Shown here: piece after piece, positions 12,801 to 24,800 of the stretch
How the letters are laid out: each line of letters begins with the position of its first letter
Numbering within the stretch: position 1 is the first letter of the stretch
Origin: Magnolia sinica
Taxonomy: Eukaryota; Streptophyta; Magnoliopsida; Magnoliales; Magnoliaceae
Assembly (NCBI RefSeq): GCF_029962835.1
Contig: NC_080574.1
Coordinates: 20,930,001-20,994,000, forward strand
DNA length: 64,000 nt
Direction of reading: 5' to 3'
Notes under the pieces: generated by a model
What the model saw: only the letters and a program-made list of their open reading frames with translations
What the model was told of the DNA's origin: nothing
The model's database searches: none
Made by a program: the position numbers and the translations under genes

Positions 12801-15800
12801 TTTCCACTATAGTAGAAACCAGTCAAATCGAGTGCTTCACTGGCTACCCCACCCAAAACTCCCAAAACATTGGCAGACTTGCTATTAAAAACAGACACGA
12901 AACACAATCATTAGCTCCTAGGAGAAAGGGGGTTCACTATGTACTGTTAAAAGAGGAGAAAAGGGGCTCATTGCATGCTCTCACAGGACAGGCACATACA
13001 TGCTTACCTCTTTGCAAACTTATGAAAATCCCAGTGAATAAACTTCAGATGGCATTCTTCACAGAGAATCTGGTTCAGATACCCAACTGCACTCGCAAAT
13101 TCACGACGTAGCATCATTTCACGAGGCCTTTTCTCAACAGTCTGCATTGTTTGAACTACATGAGCTATGGAAACAGATGACATAATACATTACAAAGTTG
13201 CCGCATTACAGTGAAAAGAAAAGGAAAATAAAAATAAAAATGAAAGCACTATAGATGCTGAAAGAAAACTATAAATCATTTTGAAGTTTCTTCTTATGGA
13301 TCTCCTGGTGCCTCATACCAATTATACAGGACTAACCAAAAGCAACCAATGCAGTTGCAATATATTTGGGTAACAAGGAATGCTGTGATGAGTTACACAC
13401 TTTATGCAGTTACACACACCAAACAGTTCCTCCATCCATGCCGCACTTTGTGTGTGATCAAACAAATGATTTGGTGGGATATTATGTGGATGAAATATGG
13501 CCAAAAAGTCTATTTAATTGGACGGTTAACCATCCAATCAGTGGCCTGCAAGATAGACATTTTACATAAAGCTGGGCGGAAAAAAAAAAAAAACAAAGGT
13601 CCTCATCTAATGGGATGTAATTGCATAGTGTTCTAAGTATCATTATTGCACTATGCATTGCAGTCTTAGGATACAGAAATACCATGGAAAAGTCAGGAAA
13701 ATAATCTTTCAAAAAAAAAAACAAGGGGAAGTATCACATGTATCATGTGATGTATCACAGTCTAACGAAAACATCAAGGAAGCTTTAGGAAAATGGTGGA
13801 ATCTTTGAGTAAAACTTCAAGAGATGTTGAAAGACACACATGATTACACTGTTTAGGGGACAAGATTATGTGTCGTCAGTTATAAATTATGCATTTATGT
13901 CCAAAATGAGTTCACGCCTTTTGCAAAGCCTACACGTGTACAAGGCTGCTAATGCACATGCCACCATGTGCTCGTATGGCTGGAAGGTTCAATATCCAAG
14001 CCATCCATAAGGTGGTCCTGACCAGTGTATTAAATATCGACGATATTGGCCGATATATCCCACAATATATCTTGTATCCCACTAGTGCGATACGAAACGC
14101 ACAAGTAGTGCGATATATCCCACATGTTCGATCTGGTGAGCATTTTCGAATTTCAGTCCTTTTATTTTCTGTAAATCATGTTAAATTAGTGTCAAATTGT
14201 TACAAATCCATGATTTTTACATGAAAAATCATGAATTGGGAGCTTCAATTTCGAGATTTGGTGGAGATGGGCCGAGTTGCGGAAAATTGAAAAAAAAAAA
14301 AAATCAAAATTTCCTAATTTCTTGCAAATCGTTTGCAATATGTGTCCAAGCATCAAATCAAACATGTATGTAACCTAATCTAGTGATTCTTCTTTTGCTT
14401 TTGACTGTATTGCTTGTGTTTCCACACGTCTTTTTACATTTATAAATTACATGAATAGACATTGAATATACTTGCATCAATTCAGTTAGACAACGCATAG
14501 ATTAGGACCCCAATACAAAGAAAACCTATTATGTATACTTGTTTTTTGTAATGTTTTAATTTATAAATGTGTATTGATGTCTTTTTTAACAATCACCGAA
14601 GTTTCATTGAAAAATTCCACCAATTTCCCAATGATTCCCCATTTTTCCAACAACAACGATACATTCCACGATATAACCGATATATCCCATGCGATAACCG
14701 ATACGTATCCGTATCCCAAGAATGTGATACGTAACGCGATACCGACATTTCGAACACTGGTCTTGACCATGTAGATATTCTCTCTCAAAAAAAAATCTGG
14801 TCTCTTCACCAGAGGCACTACAATGTCAAAAACAGTTGGACGATTAAAAACTCCAGCCGCATATTTTCAGCCAAACTTTGCTTCATAAACTGTGCCCACC
14901 TGATGATTGGACCTTCTTTTTTTTGGGTTAGCTTGTTAGTACACACCCTCCATGTTAGCCACCCCCACTAGGGATCGATACCAAGACCTCAAGTGTTGAA
15001 ACGAGGTATCTCCACTCAGTCTGCCAGTTGAGCTATGGATCTGGGTGTCTGATGATTGGACCTGATTCTTGGGTGAAAACATCTAAATAGCGGTATGCCT
15101 CCAATGAATGGATTAGATCTCGTACCAATGTGCCAGGTTGGAACATGTGTGGCATGTGCATTAGCAGTTCATATCGTTCAAATCTCATGCAATACAAGCA
15201 ACAAAAGACAAACAATATGACAAAGCACAAAGAGGAGGGTTGTAATGCTAAGTTTGAGTGGGATCTCCTTATGAGTACTAGTGTAACCAATGTTCCAAAT
15301 CGTGATATTATCAGCATCGCCAGTTCAGCGATACCAAAACCACTGGCATTTTAAAATTTTCCAAATATCGACTATATCTTCGATAATATGGTGATATCGT
15401 CAATACCGGTGATACTTTAGGAAGAATTCCTTATAGAAGTTCTCAAGTCACAGCAATACCAGCAATAATATCCCCAATACCAGATTGGTAGTAGAACATC
15501 GATTTTCCTGTTGAGACCCAATTCTATCTTCAAAGATTTCTCAAGATTCTTTCTTACGAAGTTTCGTTATAGCATCTATAACTACCACTGGTTTAGGTGG
15601 GCAACCCAATGATAATATCCTCGATACCAAGGAAACATTCGGAAATAGATGAAAATCAACAATAATTGTTCCTTAGATGATTTCAATTCTCTTGGTTTTT
15701 ATTGAATCAAAGTTTGTATTTGGTAGAGAAATCTTGACTCGAGGTAGAGATAGGTAAAAACTTAAAAGTGATTAAAAAAACCATACAACTTCATTTTCTT

Positions 15801-18800
15801 TCAAATATTAACATGGATTGCAATCGAAATCCATGTCTGTGCATGATTCCCATTTAAGTGGAAAATGAAAATTGGGGGAAATTGGGAAAATCCTAATTTC
15901 TCCATTTTTATATTGGAAAATATGTGTTTCTCACTGTTAATTAATATAGAAATTTATATATTAGTGAGTATTGGTTGATCTACTGATTGGCTACAAAGTT
16001 TATATATTTATTTTGTGCTACTTTTTCAAGAGCACAAGGTTTAGGCCCCTATAAAATGGAAGCTTACTATGTATAATTATTTTTTTGCAATATTTTGATT
16101 TCTAAATGTGTAAACATGTGTCATTTAACATCTCTTGAAGTTTCATTGAAAAATTCCACCTTTTTCCCAACATTTCCTTAGCATTTCCCCCAAACAATAG
16201 TATTTTTCCAAGTATCAACAATAAGATCACCGATACAGATACTGATACATGTTCTTGTATCCCCTGTCATCGATACATCTTTTTTGTATCCCCTGTCATC
16301 AATACATCTTTTTGTATCCCCCATCATCGATACATGTAACAATATTGATACTCAAAACACAAGGTGTAATGACGGTAGACTACAATCTTACGGAGCATAC
16401 GGCCCACAAATAAACAGGATAGAATGTGGTATCCCAGATGGTCCATTGGGAGAAACAATAGAGAGCAGTTCCGCTTCTTGCTCTCACAATTCAGAAAGAC
16501 TTGTCGGAAATCGCCGGTTGGGTTGGTCCGACCAAGAAAGTAAGGAAAAATGAAGACTGAAAAACAGATATCGGTAAGTAAAAGAACAAATGCATTATAA
16601 GCAATTGGAAGTTTCTTCGATGATTAAAAGGTATAAAGAACATGAGATGTGTAATGCAGGGGCATTTTCACACCAGGCTCAAGTGGGGTGGCCTGTGGGA
16701 TGCAGAGGCACACTCAAGGTGGGCGGCCCGTGTGAAGCGGGTGGATCGTGTGAAGTGGAACCCATGTGAAGTGAGCCCCATGAGAGGGGTTCGGCCGAGG
16801 CCCTAACCCATGCGATGTGGAGCCTAGGCTATGAGATAAAGGGATTAATTCGCCATGCTCTATCAGTTTGAGCTTTTAGAGCAAGTGGTTAATTGTCATG
16901 TATCAAAGTGGTATCAGAGCGGGTGGTCTCATGTTCGAGACTCCTCACCGAGGGTGATTAATGCAGGGGCATTTTCACACCGGGCTCGAGTAAGGTGGCA
17001 TGTGGGATGCAGGCGCACACTCAAGGTGGGCGGCCCGTGTAAGGCAGGTGGCTCATCTGATGCGGGCCCCACCTGTGTGAAGCGGGTGGCTCGTGTGAAG
17101 TGGGCCCCACGAGGGGGGTTTAGCTAAGGTCCTAATCCATGCGATGTGGGGCCTGGGCTACGAGATAAAGGGATTAATTCGCTATACTCTATCAGTTCGA
17201 GCTTTCAGAGCAAGTGGTTAATTGTCCTTCATCAATATGAAGTAGAAAAGATTAATATAAAGAAACCAATTTAATTAAGTTCTCCAATTGGAAGGCAAAC
17301 GAAAGAAATACCGCAGATATCATGGAATATATTGAGATATATCAATAATCGCGATATATGGGTACGTACATTGGTTTTTCGTTGGTTTTTTGTATTACAA
17401 GACAGTATCGTATCACTGACCACCAATACAAAAAATATTACAGGATGCCATTGGTACATATAACACTGTTGTAAAGAATAGATAATTAGGAAATTCTAGA
17501 TCAACAGTTCTGATAACCTTAAACATTTCTATGCAGATGGCAAGGACTGCCCTCAATAGAGCTTCCATGAAGAGTGGCTCATAATAGCATCCCTTAGGGC
17601 CTGTTTGTGTTGGGCAGGGTAAATCCCTACTTTTCCAAATTTTCACATAAAAGGATTTGAATAGAAAAAGAAAAAAGGAAAAAAGCATTTGTTTTCCCTA
17701 AACCTTCAGGTTGGAAACCAACAAGGCGCTAAAAGGTTTCCAACCATTTTCCTTTCTTCTTCTTCTTCTTCTTCTTCTTTTTTGTAAAGGTAACCTTTTT
17801 CCTTTTTGTCACTTGCCCAAACGAAATGGATAGGGCCTATCCTATCTGATTCAATCAAAATTGACCCCATCCTTAGGTGTGATACAACAACCAACTCACA
17901 CATGAAAGAGATAGGAAATTTAGGAAGCTCTCAGAAAAGAAAAAAAAAGCTTAAAAACCAAATAAATATAGTTAGTTTCTGAAAGTTAATGATAGGAAAC
18001 CTTGCACTTTATAGTGCCAATGGAAAATTAAGGACCACTTTATGATAACCTTAGTTTTTTAAAGTATGTGCCAGATAGCTTTAGTAATTTCAATAAATGA
18101 CATGGGATTTATTAAAATTCACTTCCACACTGCTGCTTCTATTATCAATATTACTTATTGAATCATGAGACCTTGCATATTGTATATGTTGACATCAATT
18201 TTAGTTTGATGAGATTTTGGCATGCCACAAGCAATTTGTTTTGCTTCTCACACAGATCTAGTAGCAAGAGCAGATCTTTCACTTGGCTTGTTGAAACTGT
18301 ATTTTTCCTTCTTTTTCTTTTTTTTTTTTTTTGAAGGGTAACCGTCTTTTTTTCTTCTTATGAGAAATAAAATATTTTTGAGAAAAAGGAGGAAAAAAAT
18401 ATAGTACAATAAAGGGCGGCCAGATCTCCTTACAAGAGAGAAGATGACTACCAATCAGCATGTTGGGAATATACAAGAAAATCCTGGTGCCTCAAATTGG
18501 AAACAAACATGCCGATAAAAACAAAATCCTCCTTGGCTAAAGAGTCGGCCTTGGAATTTGTCCCCCTTGGAACTGCTAGGAAGAGAATAAGGTAGCCGTC
18601 AGCATCACATCTATCTCCAACTTCTTCAGTGATGTCAGACAGCTTCCACCGATAATCTTCACCTAGTTAGCCACCCAATTGCATTTGATGAGTCTCCTTC
18701 ATTGATCAATGGAGTAAGATTAAAATTACCAACCAATTTGATCGCTTGGAGGAGAGCGGACGCTTCAGCTTTAATTGAGTCAGCAATCCCAATCGACCCA

Positions 18801-21800
18801 TGGAATTTTGCCACACATTCCCCATTGCCATCCGGCACTAAACCGCCCATCAGAAGGCCCCGGATTCCCCAAGGAGCACCTGTAAAAAATTGGCTTAAAG
18901 GTGTTTTAATGTGGGGGCATTTTCACACCGGGCTCAAGTGGGGTGGCTTGTGGGATGTAGGGGCATACTCGAGGTGGGCGGCCTGCAGAACCCATGGATT
19001 TGGGGCCCGTGTGAGGCGGAACCCATGGATTTGGGGCCCACGAGGGGGCGGAACCCATGAATTTGGGGCTCATGGGGAAGGTTCGGCCGAGGACCTAACC
19101 TATGGATTTGGGGCCTGAGCTATAAGATAAGGGGATTAATTCGCCATGCTCTGATACCAATTTGATGTAGGACAATTAACCACTTGCTCTAAAATCTCTT
19201 TTAGAGCAAGTGGTTAATTGTCCTGCATCAAATTGGTATCAGAGCGAGAGGTCTCATATTCGAGACTCCTCATCAGGGGTGATTAATGCGGGGGCATTTT
19301 CACACCGAGCTCGAGTGGGGTGGCCTGTGGGATGTGGGGGCACACTCGGGGTGGGCGGCCTGCAAAACCCATAGATTTGGGGGCCGTGTGAGGCGGGTGG
19401 CTCATGTGAGGCGGAACCTATGGATTTGGGGCTCACGGGGAGGGTTCGGCCGAAGACCTAACCCATGGATTTAGGGCCTGCGCTATGAGATAAAGGGATT
19501 AATTTGCCATGTTCTATCAGTTTGAGCTTTTAGAGCAAGTGGTTAATTGTCCTACATCATGTCTTGGTTAGGAGGCTTCCACACAATCCTCACACAAGAA
19601 GGATAAAGTCCACCCCAAATGATCTCTTCCCTGTTTCTTACAATCATATCTAAAGGAAGCCTCTAAAATTGATGTTCACCTTGGCCCAAGTTGTTACATT
19701 ATACACTATTTCACACATCAGCTCCTCTTTTGATGATTAATTGTTAAATATCTGATCATTACGCTCCTTCCATAAGTACCACAGGCCATATTAAAGCCAT
19801 AACACCTTCTTTGGTTTGTTGAAACTGCCTTTTTCATACTTCCTATGGTGATGATGCCGTATATTGTTGTGAGAAGAGATATTTCAATAGAAAGTACAAC
19901 CATATCTAACTTCACCCAACTTGAAATTGGTTCCCTTCTTTCTAAAACAACAAGCTTATTTTTTTCTAAAACAACAAATGTATTAAGGAAAAGAGGAATA
20001 TGAAGCCATCCATTAAGGCAACAGATAATGGGTACCTACACACAACACAAGCCTATTAACGCCTCCTTTAGATAAAACATTGCAAATGAAAACTTGCTAT
20101 TCTGTGAAGCCTATGGTTCATTCTTTATGATTGGTCATTAGATGTTTCGAATCTATCTCTAGGCTCAAGGTAAACCTTTTTAAAAGTGAAATGTTGGGCA
20201 TAAATATCTCTAATGATACTCTTGCTATCCTTGCAAATATCTTTAGATGCAAGCAAGGATCATTCCCCTCCAAATACCAAGGGTTACCCCTTTGCATTGG
20301 AAAACCTCCAACTCATCTTTGGGATGTTGTTCTTGAAAGAATGGGGAGGAAGCTTACTCCCTGGAAGAGTAGATACCTTTTGCTGGGAGGGCGTCTAACC
20401 CTTTTTAAATTCTCTCTTTCTAACCTTCCCAAGCCATTTTCTGTCCCTATTCCGCTGCCCTAAAGCCGTTATCCTTAAAATTGAGAAAATTAGGAGAGAT
20501 TTCCTATGGAATGGTAGCTCTCCGCACCCCAAATTTCATCTTCTTAACTGGTCGGAGGTCTCTAAACTTTACACTAAAGGAGGGCCTAGTATTCGAGTTA
20601 TCATTGATGTTAATCTGCTCTTTTGGGGAAATGGCTTTGGAATTTCGGCATTGAGACAAGTAAAATGTGGAGGGAAACTGTTGCTGCTAAGTATGGGATT
20701 GAGAATGGGGGTTGGTTCACTAGGCCAACCTCTCTTTACAAAGCTTCTGCCATTTGGAACGTTGTTGCAAGTGTTAGAAACCAATTCCTCCAGGGTATCA
20801 ATTTCTCCTTAGGCAATGGGAGGAACATAAGATTTTCGCTTGATACCTGGATTTTGGATAGATCTCTAGCTGAAGCTTATCCGAATTTGGCAAATATCTC
20901 CTCCAATATCTCTATCTCAATGACTGATTGTTTCTCTCCATCAGGTGTCAGTGCTCCCCTTGCTGCAGGAAGGACACTGACCATAGATAATCTTCAAAAG
21001 CAAGGAATGATTCTCCCTGATGTGTATCCTCTGTGCCTCAGATTTGCATAATCCATTCCCCACCGCTTCATCCACTGCACTTTCCCAGCAATTATTTGTC
21101 ATATGCGCTAAGTTCTCGATGAACTGGGTCCCTCCCGATTGCATCCCCTCTTTCTTACATGCCTGGCACTCTCCAGACCTCGACAAAGATTCCACAACTT
21201 TGTGGAGGCTTCTTGCTCTTGCCTCCTTTTGGGCTATCTGGTGTGAAAGAAACCTTTGATGCTTCCATAACTCCTTTAACTCTCCAGCTGCAGTTGTTGC
21301 TCTTATTTTCAAAGATGTTTCAGAATGGTCTATCAGTCTCTCTCTCAAAGACAGTTCGATAATTTCCAAGCTTTTGGTTTAGTGCCGTCTTTCACAAGGC
21401 TGTAGTTTTTTAGGTTTTTTTTTTTTTTCCCCTATCCTTGTTGCTTAGTTTTTTTTTCTAGGTTTCTTGTATTTTCTCTCTTTGTTTTGTAGTTGCCCTT
21501 CTCGGGCCTCTTTGTTCTTGTTCTGATTTCTTTTAATTTAAGCATCCTTCAAAAAAAAAAAAACATCAGTATGGGCCCACAGCATTAGCCTCCCCAGGGT
21601 GGGTTTTTTTTCTCTTTTACAGATATGTCCCTAGGGGAAATGGATTTTGTAAAAAGAAAAGGACCTTGAATGATGAAATTAAGTCTGGATATAATTATCT
21701 TTAGGAGAACTATTCCCGGACAACCAACAATTATTTTCAGAAGATACTATTATATATAAACAACTAGTAGAAAATACAAGGAAAAGGACACAAGAAAATA

Positions 21801-24800
21801 GAATAATGATATTATGCGCAACTTTACCATCATAGAGATTAGAAACTAAAGCAAGCATTTTAGGATGAACATCAGGAATGGACCTTAATTAGATTAAGTA
21901 CAATAATTGGATTGCCATATCTCCTAGACAGGTCTTCAAAATGCAACTTAGTTGCCTGATAGGTGGGATCGTATCTCTGCACTGAGGCCAAAGCAAAAAT
22001 GATGAGCAAGAAGCAGTATATTAGCGATCCAATATGAAGCATAAGAATACAAGGAAACCATTAAGACTACAAACAACAGAACCAGTTGAATATGCTCACA
22101 GATTATATCAGGTTTAGGACTCAATCTAGAGGCTTCTTGGGACCAGAAAAGGGGAATTGAACCCCGCATCTGCACAATCGAACTCATTTTCCCCTTGCAT
22201 GACCCAGTTTCTTCATCAAGGATTATTTGTTCTGTCTCAACATCATTTGCAACTCTGCCCCGGTCATTCACACCCCTTTTCAAATAACTGCAAACCACAA
22301 AAAACACTAAGAATGTGAGCTCCACCAACAGCAATGTGGCCAATTCTTCGTCATCTCATAAAAAATAATATTCTATCTCCTGAACTGCTTTCTAGGGACA
22401 ACACAAGTTTCCAGCCAGTTTGTATCTGAAACGAAGTAGCATATTGTATCCCAAATGCGAGTTCGAAAGTTCACCAAATCTACTTGCTTTGCCAGAACTG
22501 TTATTGTATTGAAAAGAATCAGAGTAAGAATAGACAAGGTCACTAATATTCACAAGACTCGGACAGTAAAAGTCCATGAAAGAAATGATAGAAATTTTTA
22601 CTTAATACTTCTGGAAGTAAATCAAGTTGATTCAGGACTTGCCCAAATCAATTAGACTCGATTGAGTAAACTGTCCTTTTTTTCCTCTCTGGATATGACA
22701 ATGGGCTAGCTAAATACCATCATGATATTGAGAAACGGTTCTTCTGTTTTTCTTGTGACAGTGGAAAACAATAATTTTCTTCCACTTCACAATGTATAAA
22801 GACAAATTTTAACAGGAGTTTTCCAGTCCAAAAAACAGACCTGCATGGTTACGAAATCATGATGCGGAAAGGACAAAGTTAGGAGTTGCAACTTACAATG
22901 CCGTGCTACAGAGTTTCCAAAGCTGGGATGCAGGTATTGGCGGGGTTTACCTCACATGGGAACTCTAGTACTTTAAATGAAAGAGGGGAAAGAGAAATGT
23001 ATTATGAAACTAGTCTCATTATGATTGGTGCATTTCTATGGGCAAGCATAAAATCTAGACACTTCATATGGTGGGCCCACCATAGATTACCGAAAGTCCA
23101 AAAATAACAATAATGAGGCAATACCAACCATCCGAATGTTGGCACGTGCTAATGGATGGTTGAAAATAAGTGTTACAGGCTTGCCCACTTAAACGCATCA
23201 ACCATAAAACTTGTCCCATTTTATTCCAATGGAACTAATCTTATAGAATCACTCTCCTTAATGAAACATTCTAAGGCGCTAAAACAGATCAAACATGGGA
23301 AGTCACAATGCTCATCCCTTCATTACGTTGTACTAAATTCATCTATCTCTACGATAAATTTATACACAAATATAGGTTGTATGATGTTCATGTGTGTGTA
23401 TACATACATACATACATATATGTATGTATGTGTGTGAGTATATAGTATATGCTGCAACATAATTTAGAACACGGAAGGATGCAGCTAAACGTTAAGCATG
23501 CGATATCTACCCATATTCTACACATGCCATTATTGTATTGTATGGATACTGATACTCGTCTCTATGTGTGTATGCAGTTATAATATGATGTGAGGTCTCT
23601 CAAGTCCGACTTCTAGTAAACTCCAACTTCTAGTTCTAACTTCTAAAGTACAAATTCAAGCTTCTAGGACTTTCTTGAATGAGCTAAACAACAGACCGGA
23701 AATATATTTTAACTTAATTACCAGCATTGAAATATATACCGTGTTCCTGCAAAATGCCGAGAACGTCTAGAAACAAGAGAAACACTAAATTCCCGCCCAA
23801 AGATCGATAACCTGACCTGCCATCATAAAAAATAAATAAATGAATAACAATAGTAACCCTTGAGACGCTGAAATTGCAATATCCTGCATAGTTTAAACAA
23901 AATCAAAACAGAAGGATCATGTAACCACATTATAATTTTAATTCCAGGCTTGATGGATAGCATATTACATGGCACAAGAAGATTAATGATAGATAGAAGT
24001 AGTTGATCAGATGTTTCCAAGGAAACATCTTGTATGAATAAAGAAAATAAATAGCCAAACACAAAAAATCCAAGCCAATTAGTGATTGCATGAGTAGAAA
24101 CCCTACTAGCCTAAGTTTAATCACTCAGATACATTGAATGGTCAGCTCCACCTTGAAACTAGATAAGGAAAAAAACACTACATGGATGAGCCTCTGGATG
24201 CCCCACAATCAGTTGAAGACTCATGGCTCTTCTTATATTTAGTCTGATGACTTCGAACATTACATGCTGTTTCACCATCAACTTCAGGAGACCTTATTAC
24301 AGAACAGATAGATTAGTCGTATTACGAAGCCCTTCCCTATTATATATGCAAGCAATAACCAGAAAACCAAATGAGTTCACTAGCAATATTCTTTCCCACT
24401 CTAGGTAACATCCATTTGCATCCCCTCCAATTTAAGGCAACCATGGAATGGATTTTGAATAGGGTATGAAACAGGTCAGAAACTCATGCACATGCTTTAA
24501 TCAATCCAAGTAGTGGTTTCGCACACTCCTAACGTCATTGAGTTCTTGAATCTCCATCACAGATCCCAATCACTTGGATCCTATAAAAGTAGTTTCAACA
24601 GCTTCATGAGCAGTGTTTAATAATTTGCGTCCACAATTAACATGTCATGTCCAAATCTAACTTTCAGTCTTAGATTTCCCCAATTCAAAATTCCCAAGAA
24701 ATGTGTTTTGAGACATTTAACTTCATCAGAAAGGTCAAGAAACAAGAAATGACTTTTTCAATGACAGGCTGGAGGACAAACAAGCAGTACTATATGCAAT

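Larger units (their letters stand above)
18480..19950 (-). mobile_element. L1-type LINE 3' fragment with RNase H domain (split by TRIM copy 3)
   Basis: On the minus strand, frames on both sides of the TRIM match the plant L1 RNase H region. Downstream (18659-18890) are [17 protein letters not shown], then [13 protein letters not shown] and [11 protein letters not shown], with the conserved Glu and Asp. Upstream (19570-19920) are IVWKPPNQD and an ACGTYGR-type linker. Stops and frameshifts interrupt it. The outer limits are approximate. Confidence 0.7.
13142..21883. other. SAC1 intron 7 (8.7 kb), TE cluster
   Basis: This intron contains two hAT-like MITEs, two TRIMs, a possible MITE at 17.6 kb, a minus-strand L1 piece with RNase H, and a plus-strand 5'-truncated L1. 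Residual stretches (13142-14022, 14760-15287, 16364-16654, 17235-17590, 17850-18240) show only poly-purine/pyrimidine runs and no gene. Confidence 0.75.

Noticed and set aside
16284..16553. 89-codon plus-strand frame between the 15288 MITE and TRIM copy 2
   Set aside because: It starts inside the MITE repeat and has no known motif, so it is likely chance.
17413..17688. 91-codon minus-strand frame in SAC1 intron 7
   Set aside because: At first it seemed to contain a SAC exon between NLIK and TVEKRPRE, but exons 7 and 8 join directly in phase 0, and this frame has no conserved SAC words.
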